From: Hippasteria phrygiana
Lineage: Eukaryota; Echinodermata; Asteroidea; Valvatida; Goniasteridae
Direction: 5' to 3'
DNA: 64,000 bases
Assembly (NCBI GenBank): GCA_037893225.1
Contig: JAZGUH010001235.1
Span: forward strand, 372,001 to 436,000
The position numbers and the translations under genes are program-made. The notes under the pieces were generated by a model that was not told the DNA's origin, made no database searches, and was given only the letters and a program-made list of their open reading frames with translations. Shown in pieces: positions 10,844 to 24,063 of this stretch. Position 1 is the stretch's first letter. Each line of letters starts with the position of its first letter.

Positions 10844-11771
10844 TTATGAATGAGTAAAGCAAGTCCATACCCCAGGGATTTTGACAGGCATGGAGCAATA
10901 AATAGGAGGTAATCTGCACACAGATGGTGGCCAGGAAGAAAATAAACATTGCGAGGTTTGAATTTTCTCCACAAGTGTTAACTCTAAGAAGCCGCCGATA
11001 ATTGCAACATGTAGCGCCAGATCTAAGCTATCCATACATGTCAAAATTACTGAATTTGGTTGATATTTCATGCAATTATGAATGAGTAAAGCAAGTCCAT
11101 ACCCCAGGGAATTTGACAGGCATGGAGCAATAAATAGAAGGTAATATGCACACAGATGTTGGCCGGAAAGAAAATAAACATTGCGAGGTTTGAATTTTCT
11201 CCACAAGTTTTAACTCTAAGAAGCCGCCGATAATTGCAACATGTAGCGCCATATCTAAGCTATCCATACATGTCAAAATTACTGAATTTGGTTGATATTT
11301 CATGCAATTATGAATGAGTAAAGCAAGTCCATACCCCAGGGAATTTGACAGACATGGAGCAATAAATAAAAGGTAATCTGCACACAGATGGTGGCCGGGA
11401 AGAAAATAAACATTGCGAGGTTTGAATTTTCTCCACAAGTGTTAACTCTAAGAAGCCGCCGATAATTGCAACATGTAGCGCCAGATCTAAGCTATCCATA
11501 CATGTCAAAATTACTGAATTTGGTTGATATTTCATGCAATTATGAATGAGTAAAGCAAGTCCATACCCCAGGGATTTTGACAGGCATGGAGCAATAAATA
11601 GGAGGTAATCTGCACACAGATGGTGGCCAGGAAGAAAATAAACATTGCGAGGTTTGAATTTTCTCCACAAGTGTTAACTCTAAGAAGCCGCCGATAATTG
11701 CAACATGTAGCGCCAGATCTAAGCTATCCATACATGTCAAAATTACTGAATTTGGTTGATATTTCATGCAA

Positions 11772-14700
11772 TTATGAATGAGTAAAGCAAGTCCATACCC
11801 CAGGGAATTTGACAGACATGGAGCAATAAATAAAAGGTAATCTGCACACAGATGGTGGCCGGGAAGAAAATAAACATTGCGAGGTTTGAATTTTCTCCAC
11901 AAGTGTTAACTCTAAGAAGCCGCCGATAATTGCAACATGTAGCGCCAGATCTAAGCTATCCATACATGTCAAAATTACTGAATTTGGTTGCTATTTCATG
12001 CAATTATGAATGAGTAAAGCAAGTCCATACCCCAGGGATTTTGACAGGCATGGAGCAATAAATAGGAGGTAATCTGCACACAGATGGTGGCCAGGAAGAA
12101 AATAAACATTGCGAGGTTTGAATTTTCTCCACAAGTGTTAACTCTAAGAAGCCGCCGATAATTGCAACATGTAGCGCCAGATCTAAGCTATCCATACATG
12201 TCAAAATTACTGAATTTGGTTGATATTTCATGCAATTATGAATGAGCAAAGCAAGTCATACCCCAGGGAATTTGACAGGCATGGAGCAATAAATAGAAGG
12301 TAATATGCACACAGATGTTGGCCGGAAAGAAAATAAACATTGCGAGGTTTGAATTTTCTCCACAAGTTTTAACTCTAAGAAGCCGCCGATAATTGCAACA
12401 TGTAGCGCCATATCTAAGCTATCCATACATGTCAAAATTACTGAATTTGGTTGATATTTCATGCAATTATGAATGAGTAAAGCAAGTCCATACCCCAGGG
12501 AATTTGACAGACATGGAGCAATAAATAAAAGGTAATCTGCACACAGATGGTGGCCGGGAAGAAAATAAACATTGCGAGGTTTGAATTTTCTCCACAAGTG
12601 TTAACTCTAAGAAGCCGCCGATAATTGCAACATGTAGCGCCATATCTAAGCTATCCATACATGTCAAAATTACTGAATTTGGTTGATATTTCATGCAATT
12701 ATGAATGAGTAAAGCAAGTCCATACCCCTGGGAATTTGACAGACATGGAGCAATAAATAAAAGGTAATCTGCACACAGATGGTGGCCGGGAAGAAAATAA
12801 ACATTGCGAGGTTTGAATTTTCTCCACAAGTGTTAACTCTAAGAAGCCGCCGATAATTGCAACATGTAGCGCCAGATCTAAGCTATCCATACATGTCAAA
12901 ATTACTGAATTTGGTTGATATTTCATGCAATTATGAATGAGTAAAGCAAGTCCATACCCCAGGGATTTTGACAGGCATGGAGCAATAAATAGGAGGTAAT
13001 CTGCACACAGATGGTGGCCAGGAAGAAAATAAACATTGCGAGGTTTGAATTTTCTCCACAAGTGTTAACTCTAAGAAGCCGCCGATAATTGCAACATGTA
13101 GCGCCAGATCTAAGCTATCCATACATGTCAAAATTACTGAATTTGGTTGCTATTTCATGCAATTATGAATGAGTAAAGCAAGTCCATACCCCAGGGAATT
13201 TGACATGCATGGAGCAATAAATAGAAGGTAACATGTACACAGATGTTGGCCGGGAAAGAAAATAAACATTGCGAGGTTTGAATTTTCTCCACAAGTTTTA
13301 ACTCTAAGAAGCCGCCGATAATTGCAACATGTAGCGCCAGATCTAAGCTATCCATACATGTCAAAATTACTGAATTTGGTTGATATTTCATGCAATTATG
13401 AATGAGTAAAGCAAGTCCATACCCCAGGGAATTTGACAGACATGGAGCAATAAATAAAAGGTAATCTGCACACAGATGGTGGCCGGGAAGAAAATAAACA
13501 TTGCGAGGTTTGAATTTTCTCCACAAGTGTTAACTCTAAGAAGCCGCCGATAATTGCAACATGTAGCGCCAGATCTAAGCTATCCATACATGTCAAAATT
13601 ACTGAATTTGGTTGCTATTTCATGCAATTATGAATGAGTAAAGCAAGTCCATACCCCAGGGATTTTGACAGGCATGGAGCAATAAATAGGAGGTAATCTG
13701 CACACAGATGGTGGCCAGGAAGAAAATAAACATTGCGAGGTTTGAATTTTCTCCACAAGTTTTAACTCTAAGAAGCCGCCGATAATTGCAACATGTAGCG
13801 CCATATCTAAGCTGTCCATACATGTCAAAATTACTGAATTTGGTTGATATTTCATGCAATTATGAATGAGTAAAGCAAGTCCATACCCCAGGGAATTTGA
13901 CAGACATGGAGCAATAAATAAAAGGTAATCTGCACACAGATGGTGGCCGGGAAGAAAATAAACATTGCGAGGTTTGAATTTTCTCCACAAGTGTTAACTC
14001 TAAGAAGCCGCCGATAATTGCAACATGTAGCGCCAGATCTAAGCTATCCATACATGTCAAAATTACTGAATTTGGTTGATATTTCATGCAATTATGAATG
14101 AGTAAAGCAAGTCCATACCCCAGGGATTTTGACAGGCATGGAGCAATAAATAGGAGGTAATCTGCACACAGATGGTGGCCAGGAAGAAAATAAACATTGC
14201 GAGGTTTGAATTTTCTCCACAAGTGTTAACTCTAAGAAGCCGCTGATAATTGCAACATGTAGCGCCAGATCTAAGCTATCCATACATGTCAAAATTACTG
14301 AATTTGGTTGATATTTCATGCAATTATGAATGAGTAAAGCAAGTCCATACCCCAGGGATTTTGACAGGCATGGAGCAATAAATAGGAAGTAATCTGCACA
14401 CAGATGGTGGCCAGGAAGAAAATAAACATTGCGAGGTTTGAATTTTCTCCACAAGTGTTAACTCTAAGAAGCCGCCGATAATTGCAACATGTAGCGCCAG
14501 ATCTAAGCTATCCATACATGTCAAAATTACTGAATTTGGTTGATATTTCATGCAATTATGAATGAGTAAAGCAAGTCCATACCCCAGGGAATTTGACAGA
14601 CATGGAGCAATAAATAAAAGGTAATCTGCACACAGATGGTGGCCGGGAAGAAAATAAACATTGCGAGGTTTGAATTTTCTCCACAAGTGTTAACTCTAAG

Positions 14701-17700
14701 AAGCCGCCGATAATTGCAACATGTAGCGCCAGATCTAAGCTATCCATACATGTCAAAATTACTGAATTTGGTTGCTATTTCATGCAATTATGAATGAGTA
14801 AAGCAAGTCCATACCCCAGGGATTTTGACAGGCATGGAGCAATAAATAGGAGGTAATCTGCACACAGATGGTGGCCAGGAAGAAAATAAACATTGCGAGG
14901 TTTGAATTTTCTCCACAAGTGTTAACTCTAAGAAGCCGCCGATAATTGCAACATGTAGCGCCAGATCTAAGCTATCCATACATGTCAAAATTACTGAATT
15001 TGGTTGATATTTCATGCAATTATGAATGAGCAAAGCAAGTCATACCCCAGGGAATTTGACAGGCATGGAGCAATAAATAGAAGGTAATATGCACACAGAT
15101 GTTGGCCGGAAAGAAAATAAACATTGCGAGGTTTGAATTTTCTCCACAAGTTTTAACTCTAAGAAGCCGCCGATAATTGCAACATGTAGCGCCATATCTA
15201 AGCTATCAATACATGTCAAAATTACTGAATTTGGTTGATATTTCATGCAATTATGAATGAGTAAAGCAAGTCCATACCCCAGGGAATTTGACATGCATGG
15301 AGCAATAAATAGAAGGTAACATGTACACAGATGTTGGCCGGGAAAGAAAATAAACATTGCGAGGTTTGAATTTTCTCCACAAGTTTTAACTCTAAGAAGC
15401 CGCCGATAATTGCAACATGTAGCGCCAGATCTAAGCTATCCATACATGTCAAAATTACTGAATTTGGTTGATATTTCATGCAATTATGAATGAGTAAAGC
15501 AAGTCCATACCCCAGGGATTTTGACAGGCATGGAGCAATAAATAGGAGGTAATCTGCACACAGATGGTGGCCAGGAAGAAAATAAACATTGCGAGGTTTG
15601 AATTTTCTCCACAAGTGTTAACTCTAAGAAGCCGCCGATAATTGCAACATGTAGCGCCAGATCTAAGCTATCCATACATGTCAAAATTACTGAATTTGGT
15701 TGATATTTCATGCAATTATGAATGAGTAAAGCAAGTCCATACCCCAGGGATTTTGACAGGCATGGAGCAATAAATAGGAAGTAATCTGCACACAGATGGT
15801 GGCCAGGAAGAAAATAAACATTGCGAGGTTTGAATTTTCTCCACAAGTGTTAACTCTAAGAAGCCGCCGATAATTGCAACATGTAGCGCCAGATCTAAGC
15901 TATCCATACATGTCAAAATTACTGAATTTGGTTGATATTTCATGCAATTATGAATGAGTAAAGCAAGTCCATACCCCAGGGAATTTGACAGACATGGAGC
16001 AATAAATAAAAGGTAATCTGCACACAGATGGTGGCCGGGAAGAAAATAAACATTGCGAGGTTTGAATTTTCTCCACAAGTGTTAACTCTAAGAAGCCGCC
16101 GATAATTGCAACATGTAGCGCCAGATCTAAGCTATCCATACATGTCAAAATTACTGAATTTGGTTGCTATTTCATGCAATTATGAATGAGTAAAGCAAGT
16201 CCATACCCCAGGGATTTTGACAGGCATGGAGCAATAAATAGGAGGTAATCTGCACACAGATGGTGGCCAGGAAGAAAATAAACATTGCGAGGTTTGAATT
16301 TTCTCCACAAGTGTTAACTCTAAGAAGCCGCCGATAATTGCAACATGTAGCGCCAGATCTAAGCTATCCATACATGTCAAAATTACTGAATTTGGTTGAT
16401 ATTTCATGCAATTATGAATGAGTAAAGCAAGTCCATACCCCAGGGATTTTGACAGGCATGGAGCAATAAATAGGAAGTAATCTGCACACAGATGGTGGCC
16501 AGGAAGAAAATAAACATTGCGAGGTTTGAATTTTCTCCACAAGTGTTAACTCTAAGAAGCCGCCGATAATTGCAACATGTAGCGCCAGATCTAAGCTATC
16601 CATACATGTCAAAATTACTGAATTTGGTTGATATTTCATGCAATTATGAATGAGTAAAGCAAGTCCATACCCCAGGGAATTTGACAGACATGGAGCAATA
16701 AATACAAGGTAATCTGCACACAGATGGTGGCCGGGAAGAAAATAAACATTGCGAGGTTTGAATTTTCTCCACAAGTGTTAACTCTAAGAAGCCGCCGATA
16801 ATTGCAACATGTAGCGCCAGATCTAAGCTATCCATACATGTCAAAATTACTGAATTTGGTTGCTATTTCATGCAATTATGAATGAGTAAAGCAAGTCCAT
16901 ACCCCAGGGATTTTGACAGGCATGGAGCAATAAATAGGAGGTAATCTGCACACAGATGGTGGCCAGGAAGAAAATAAACATTGCGAGGTTTGAATTTTCT
17001 CCACAAGTGTTAACTCTAAGAAGCCGCCGATAATTGCAACATGTAGCGCCAGATCTAAGCTATCCATACATGTCAAAATTACTGAATTTGGTTGATATTT
17101 CATGCAATTATGAATGAGTAAAGCAAGTCCATACCCCAGGGAATTTGACAGACATGGAGCAATAAATAAAAGGTAATCTGCACACAGATGGTGGCCGGGA
17201 AGAAAATAAACATTGCGAGGTTTGAATTTTCTCCACAAGTGTTAACTCTAAGAAGCCGCCGATAATTGCAACATGTAGCGCCAGATCTAAGCTATCCATA
17301 CATGTCAAAATTACTGAATTTGGTTGCTATTTCATGCAATTATGAATGAGTAAAGCAAGTCCATACCCCAGGGATTTTGACAGGCATGGAGCAATAAATA
17401 GGAGGTAATCTGCACACAGATGGTGGCCAGGAAGAAAATAAACATTGCGAGGTTTGAATTTTCTCCACAAGTGTTAACTCTAAGAAGCCGCCGATAATTG
17501 CAACATGTAGCGCCAGATCTAAGCTATCCATACATGTCAAAATTACTGAATTTGGTTGATATTTCATGCAATTATGAATGAGCAAAGCAAGTCATACCCC
17601 AGGGAATTTGACAGGCATGGAGCAATAAATAGAAGGTAATATGCACACAGATGTTGGCCGGAAAGAAAATAAACATTGCGAGGTTTGAATTTTCTCCACA

Positions 17701-18034
17701 AGTTTTAACTCTAAGAAGCCGCCGATAATTGCAACATGTAGCGCCATATCTAAGCTATCCATACATGTCAAAATTACTGAATTTGGTTGATATTTCATGC
17801 AATTATGAATGAGTAAAGCAAGTCCATACCCCAGGGAATTTGACAGACATGGAGCAATAAATAAAAGGTAATCTGCACACAGATGGTGGCCGGGAAGAAA
17901 ATAAACATTGCGAGGTTTGAATTTTCTCCACAAGTGTTAACTCTAAGAAGCCGCCGATAATTGCAACATGTAGCGCCAGATCTAAGCTATCCATACATGT
18001 CAAAATTACTGAATTTGGTTGATATTTCATGCAA
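11772..18034. repeat. 27-monomer block, copy 2 (6,263 bp)
   Basis: The monomer order is identical to 3423-9685. Shared rare markers lie at 13814 (ctgtcc), 14244 (ccgctgata), 15208 (ctatcaata) and 16705 (tacaagg), each exactly 8,349 bp from its partner. A private change, catacccctggg at 12729, separates this copy. The near-identity of two 6.3 kb stretches means a duplication or conversion event recent relative to monomer divergence. Confidence 0.93.
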
Positions 18035-18266
18035 TTATGAATGAGTAAAGCAAGTCCATACCCCAGGGATTTTGACAGGCATGGAGCAATAAATAGGAGG
18101 TAATCTGCACACAGATGGTGGCCAGGAAGAAAATAAACATTGCGAGGTTTGAATTTTCTCCACAAGTGTTAACTCTAAGAAGCCGCCGATAATTGCAACA
18201 TGTAGCGCCAGATCTAAGCTATCCATACATGTCAAAATTACTGAATTTGGTTGATATTTCATGCAA

Positions 18267-18498
18267 TTATGAATGAGTAAAGCAAGTCCATACCCCAGGG
18301 AATTTGACAGACATGGAGCAATAAATAAAAGGTAATATGCACACATATGGTGGCCAGGAAGAAAATAAACATTGCGAGGTTTGAATTTTCTCCACAAGTT
18401 TTAACTCTAAGAAGCCGCCGATAATTGCAACATGTAGCGCCAGATCTAAGCTATCCATACATGTCAAAATTACTGAATTTGGTTGATATTTCATGCAA
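18267..18498. repeat. F' monomer (F with C-like states)
   Basis: F head and cacatatgg, but taatatgc (as C) and gttttaac (as C and D) with ccagatct retained. It occupies the F slot of the 12-mer at 17572. It may be an early F form or a converted copy. Confidence 0.85.
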
Positions 18499-20121
18499 TT
18501 ATGAATGAGTAAAGCAAGTCCATACCCCAGGGAATTTGACAGACATGGAGCAATAAATAAAAGGTAATCTGCACACAGATGGTGGCCGGGAAGAAAATAA
18601 ACATTGCGAGGTTTGTATTTTCTCCACAAGTGTTAACTCTAAGAAGCCGCCGATAATTGCAACATGTAGCGCCAGATCTAAGCTATCCATACATGTCAAA
18701 ATTACTGAATTTGGTTGATATTTCATGCAATTATGAATGAGTAAAGCAAGTCCATACCCCAGGGATTTTGACAGGCATGGAGCAATAAATAGGAGGTAAT
18801 CTGCACACAGATGGTGGCCAGGAAGAAAATAAACATTGCGAGGTTTGAATTTTCTCCACAAGTGTTAACTCTAAGAAGCCGCCGATAATTGCAACATGTA
18901 GCGCCAGATCTAAGCTATCCATACATGTCAAAATTACTGAATTTGGTTGATATTTCATGCAATTATGAATGAGTAAAGCAAGTCCATACCCCAGGGAATT
19001 TGACAGACATGGAGCAATAAATAAAAGGTAATCTGCACACAGATGGTGGCCCGGAAGAAAATAAACATTGCGAGGTTTGAATTTTCTCCACAAGTGTTAA
19101 CTCTAAGAAGCCGCCGATAATTGCAACATGTAGCGCCAGATCTAAGCTATCCATACATGTCAAAATTACTGAATTTGGTTGCTATTTCATGCAATTATGA
19201 ATGAGTAAAGCAAGTCCATACCCCAGGGATTTTGACAGGCATGGAGCAATAAATAGGAGGTAATCTGCACACAGATGGTGGCCAGGAAGAAAATAAACAT
19301 TGCGAGGTTTGAATTTTCTCCACAAGTGTTAACTCTAAGAAGCCGCCGATAATTGCAACATGTAGCGCCAGATCTAAGCTATCCATACATGTCAAAATTA
19401 CTGAATTTGGTTGATATTTCATGCAATTATGAATGAGCAAAGCAAGTCATACCCCAGGGAATTTGACAGGCATGGAGCAATAAATAGAAGGTAATATGCA
19501 CACAGATGTTGGCCGGAAAGAAAATAAACATTGCGAGGTTTGAATTTTCTCCACAAGTTTTAACTCTAAGAAGCCGCCGATAATTGCAACATGTAGCGCC
19601 ATATCTAAGCTATCCATACATGTCAAAATTACTGAATTTGGTTGATATTTCATGCAATTATGAATGAGTAAAGCAAGTCCATACCCCAGGGAATTTGACA
19701 GACATGGAGCAATAAATAAAAGGTAATCTGCACACAGATGGTGGCCGGGAAGAAAATAAACATTGCGAGGTTTGAATTTTCTCCACAAGTGTTAACTCTA
19801 AGAAGCCGCCGATAATTGCAACATGTAGCGCCAGATCTAAGCTATCCATACATGTCAAAATTACTGAATTTGGTTGATATTTCATGCAATTATGAATGAG
19901 TAAAGCAAGTCCATACCCCAGGGATTTTGACAGGCATGGAGCAATAAATAGGAGGTAATCTGCACACAGATGGTGGCCAGGAAGAAAATAAACATTGCGA
20001 GGTTTGAATTTTCTCCACAAGTGTTAACTCTAAGAAGCCGCCGATAATTGCAACATGTAGCGCCAGATCTAAGCTATCCATACATGTCAAAATTACTGAA
20101 TTTGGTTGATATTTCATGCAA

Positions 20122-20353
20122 TTATGAATGAGTAAAGCAAGTCCATACCCCAGGGAATTTGACAGACATGGAGCAATAAATAAAAGGTAATCTGCACACA
20201 TATGGTGGCCAGGAAGAAAATAAACATTGCGAGGTTTGAATTTTCTCCACAAGTGTTAACTCTAAGAAGCCGCCGATAATTGCAACATGTAGCGCCAGAT
20301 CTAAGCTATCCATACATGTCAAAATTACTGAATTTGGTTGATATTTCATGCAA
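20122..20353. repeat. Subfamily F monomer (type example, 232 bp)
   Basis: The head is B (gaatttgacagac, taaaagg), the tail is A (ggccagg, gtgttaac), and there is a private G-to-T at offset 80 giving cacatatgg, which creates a CATATG palindrome unique to F. Ten F-class copies were counted (18267, 20122, 21049, 33806, 37982, 40069, 41924, 42851, 44706, 45633). F is a probable B/A recombinant that became a fixed part of the C-B1-A-F tetramer. Confidence 0.92.
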
Positions 20354-20584
20354 TTATGAATGAGCAAAGCAAGTCATACCCCAGGGAATTTGACAGGCAT
20401 GGAGCAATACATAAAAGGTAATACGCACACAGATGTTGGCCGGAAAGAAAATAAACATTGCGAGGTTTGAATTTTCTCCACAAGTTTTAACTCTAAGAAG
20501 CCGCCGATAATTGCAACATGTAGCGCCATATCTAAGCTATCCATACATGTCAAAATTACTGAATTTGGTTGATATTTCATGCAA
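20354..20584. repeat. Divergent C monomer (tacataaaagg, taatacgc)
   Basis: C head and tail with three private or B-like changes in the middle: aatacataaaagg and taatacgc, then gatgttgg and ggccggaaag as usual. It is the most diverged C copy seen, within a tetramer whose other units are standard. Confidence 0.87.
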
Positions 20585-23500
20585 TTATGAATGAGTAAAG
20601 CAAGTCCATACCCCAGGGAATTTGACAGACATGGAGCAATAAATAAAAGGTAATCTGCACACAGATGGTGGCCGGGAAGAAAATAAACATTGCGAGGTTT
20701 GAATTTTCTCCACAAGTGTTAACTCTAAGAAGCCGCCGATAATTGCAACATGTAGCGCCAGATCTAAGCTATCCATACATGTCAAAATTACTGAATTTGG
20801 TTGATATTTCATGCAATTATGAATGAGTAAAGCAAGTCCATACCCCAGGGATTTTGACAGGCATGGAGCAATAAATAGGAGGTAATCTGCACACAGATGG
20901 TGGCCAGGAAGAAAATAAACATTGCGAGGTTTGAATTTTCTCCACAAGTGTTAACTCTAAGAAGCCGCCGATAATTGCAACATGTAGCGCCAGATCTAAG
21001 CTATCCATACATGTCAAAATTACTGAATTTGGTTGATATTTCATGCAATTATGAATGAGTAAAGCAAGTCCATACCCCAGGGAATTTGACAGACATGGAG
21101 CAATAAATAAAAGGTAATCTGCACACATATGGTGGCCAGGAAGAAAATAAACATTGCGAGGTTTGAATTTTCTCCACAAGTGTTAACTCTAAGAAGCCGC
21201 CGATAATTGCAACATGTAGCGCCAGATCTAAGCTATCCATACATGTCAAAATTACTGAATTTGGTTGATATTTCATGCAATTATGAATGAGCAAAGCAAG
21301 TCATACCCCAGGGAATTTGACAGGCATGGAGCAATAAATAGAAGGTAATATGCACACAGATGTTGGCCGGAAAGAAAATAAACATTGCGAGGTTTGAATT
21401 TTCTCCACAAGTTTTAACTCTAAGAAGCCGCCGATAATTGCAACATGTAGCGCCATATCTAAGCTATCCATACATGTCAAAATTACTGAATTTGGTTGAT
21501 ATTTCATGCAATTATGAATGAGTAAAGCAAGTCCATACCCCAGGGAATTTGACAGACATGGAGCAATAAATAAAAGGTAATCTGCACACAGATGGTGGCC
21601 GGGAAGAAAATAAACATTGCGAGGTTTGAATTTTCTCCACAAGTGTTAACTCTAAGAAGCCGCCGATAATTGCAACATGTAGCGCCAGATCTAAGCTATC
21701 CATACATGTCAAAATTACTGAATTTGGTTGATATTTCATGCAATTATGAATGAGTAAAGCAAGTCCATACCCCAGGGATTTTGACAGGCATGGAGCAATA
21801 AATAGGAGGTAATCTGCACACAGATGGTGGCCAGGAAGAAAATAAACATTGCGAGGTTTGAATTTTCTCCACAAGTGTTAACTCTAAGAAGCCGCCGATA
21901 ATTGCAACATGTAGCGCCAGATCTAAGCTATCCATACATGTCAAAATTACTGAATTTGGTTGATATTTCATGCAATTATGAATGAGTAAAGCAAGTCCAT
22001 ACCCCAGGGAATTTGACATGCATGGAGCAATAAATAGAAGGTAACATGTACACAGATGTTGGCCGGGAAAGAAAATAAACATTGCGAGGTTTGAATTTTC
22101 TCCACAAGTTTTAACTCTAAGAAGCCGCCGATAATTGCAACATGTAGCGCCAGATCTAAGCTATCCATACATGTCAAAATTACTGAATTTGGTTGATATT
22201 TCATGCAATTATGAATGAGTAAAGCAAGTCCATACCCCAGGGATTTTGACAGGCATGGAGCAATAAATAGGAAGTAATCTGCACACAGATGGTGGCCAGG
22301 AAGAAAATAAACATTGCGAGGTTTGAATTTTCTCCACAAGTGTTAACTCTAAGAAGCCGCCGATAATTGCAACATGTAGCGCCAGATCTAAGCTATCCAT
22401 ACATGTCAAAATTACTGAATTTGGTTGATATTTCATGCAATTATGAATGAGTAAAGCAAGTCCATACCCCAGGGAATTTGACAGACATGGAGCAATAAAT
22501 AAAAGGTAATCTGCACACAGATGGTGGCCGGGAAGAAAATAAACATTGCGAGGTTTGAATTTTCTCCACAAGTGTTAACTCTAAGAAGCCGCCGATAATT
22601 GCAACATGTAGCGCCAGATCTAAGCTATCCATACATGTCAAAATTACTGAATTTGGTTGCTATTTCATGCAATTATGAATGAGTAAAGCAAGTCCATACC
22701 CCAGGGATTTTGACAGGCATGGAGCAATAAATAGGAGGTAATCTGCACACAGATGGTGGCCAGGAAGAAAATAAACATTGCGAGGTTTGAATTTTCTCCA
22801 CAAGTGTTAACTCTAAGAAGCCGCCGATAATTGCAACATGTAGCGCCAGATCTAAGCTATCCATACATGTCAAAATTACTGAATTTGGTTGATATTTCAT
22901 GCAATTATGAATGAGCAAAGCAAGTCATACCCCAGGGAATTTGACAGGCATGGAGCAATAAATAGAAGGTAATATGCACACAGATGTTGGCCGGAAAGAA
23001 AATAAACATTGCGAGGTTTGAATTTTCTCCACAAGTTTTAACTCTAAGAAGCCGCCGATAATTGCAACATGTAGCGCCATATCTAAGCTATCCATACATG
23101 TCAAAATTACTGAATTTGGTTGATATTTCATGCAATTATGAATGAGTAAAGCAAGTCCATACCCCAGGGAATTTGACAGACATGGAGCAATAAATAAAAG
23201 GTAATCTGCACACAGATGGTGGCCGGGAAGAAAATAAACATTGCGAGGTTTGAATTTTCTCCACAAGTGTTAACTCTAAGAAGCCGCCGATAATTGCAAC
23301 ATGTAGCGCCAGATCTAAGCTATCCATACATGTCAAAATTACTGAATTTGGTTGATATTTCATGCAATTATGAATGAGTAAAGCAAGTCCATACCCCAGG
23401 GATTTTGACAGGCATGGAGCAATAAATAGGAGGTAATCTGCACACAGATGGTGGCCAGGAAGAAAATAAACATTGCGAGGTTTGAATTTTCTCCACAAGT

Positions 23501-23831
23501 GTTAACTCTAAGAAGCCGCCGATAATTGCAACATGTAGCGCCAGATCTAAGCTATCCATACATGTCAAAATTACTGAATTTGGTTGATATTTCATGCAAT
23601 TATGAATGAGTAAAGCAAGTCCATACCCCAGGGAATTTGACAGACATGGAGCAATAAATAAAAGGTAATCTGCACACAGATGGTGGCCGGGAAGAAAATA
23701 AACATTGCGAGGTTTGAATTTTCTCCACAAGTGTTAACTCTAAGAAGCCGCCGATAATTGCAACATGTAGCGCCAGATCTAAGCTATCCATACATGTCAA
23801 AATTACTGAATTTGGTTGCTATTTCATGCAA

Positions 23832-24063
23832 TTATGAATGAGTAAAGCAAGTCCATACCCCAGGGAATTTGACAGACATGGAGCAATAAATAGGAGGTAA
23901 TCTGCACACAGATGGTGGCCAGGAAGAAAATAAACATTGCGAGGTTTGAATTTTCTCCACAAGTGTTAACTCTAAGAAGCCGCCGATAATTGCAACATGT
24001 AGCGCCAGATCTAAGCTATCCATACATGTCAAAATTACTGAATTTGGTTGCTATTTCATGCAA
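23832..24063. repeat. Subfamily G monomer, B-head/A-tail hybrid (232 bp)
   Basis: The head is B (gaatttgacagac), the body is A from taggagg onward (ggccagg), and it ends ggttgct. The switch from B to A lies in the ~16 shared bases between offsets 46 and 61. Six copies, at 23832, 26616, 47952, 53287, 59318 and 62101, all sit as the second unit of the 9-monomer block. It differs from F in breakpoint and in lacking cacatatgg. Confidence 0.92.

Larger units (their letters stand above)
9686..11771. repeat. HOR segment between the two 27-mer copies (9 monomers)
   Basis: Order: A with a 1 bp deletion and ccatatct (9686), B1 9917, B3 10149, A 10381, C/B hybrid 10613, A 10844, C+ 11076, B1 11308, A 11540. 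This is related to segment 1 by shared B3 and C+ and by the same neighbours. The unit at 11540 is A where the matching unit before copy 1 (3191) is E. Confidence 0.9.
17572..20353. repeat. 12-monomer HOR, distant copy (2,782 bp)
   Basis: C, B1, A, F', B1, A, B3, A, C, B1, A, F: the same order and the same 2,782 bp length as the two tandem copies at 39374 and 42156. It differs by F' in place of F, a T at 18616, and absence of the 40270 and 40328 markers, so the tandem pair diverged from it before duplicating. It overlaps the last two monomers of the 27-mer block. Confidence 0.9.
18035..23599. repeat. HOR segment with C-B1-A-F tetramers (24 monomers)
   Basis: Order: A 18035, F' 18267, B1 18499 (private T at 18616), A, B3 18963, A, C 19427, B1, A, F 20122, variant C 20354, B1, A, F 21049, C 21281, B1, A 21744, D 21976, E 22209, B2, A, C 22905, B1, A 23368. 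Taken with C-B1 at 17572-18034, it contains the same 12-mer found at 39374 and 42156, followed by further C-B1-A-F units, then C-B1-A-D-E-B2-A-C as at 45865-47719. Confidence 0.92.
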
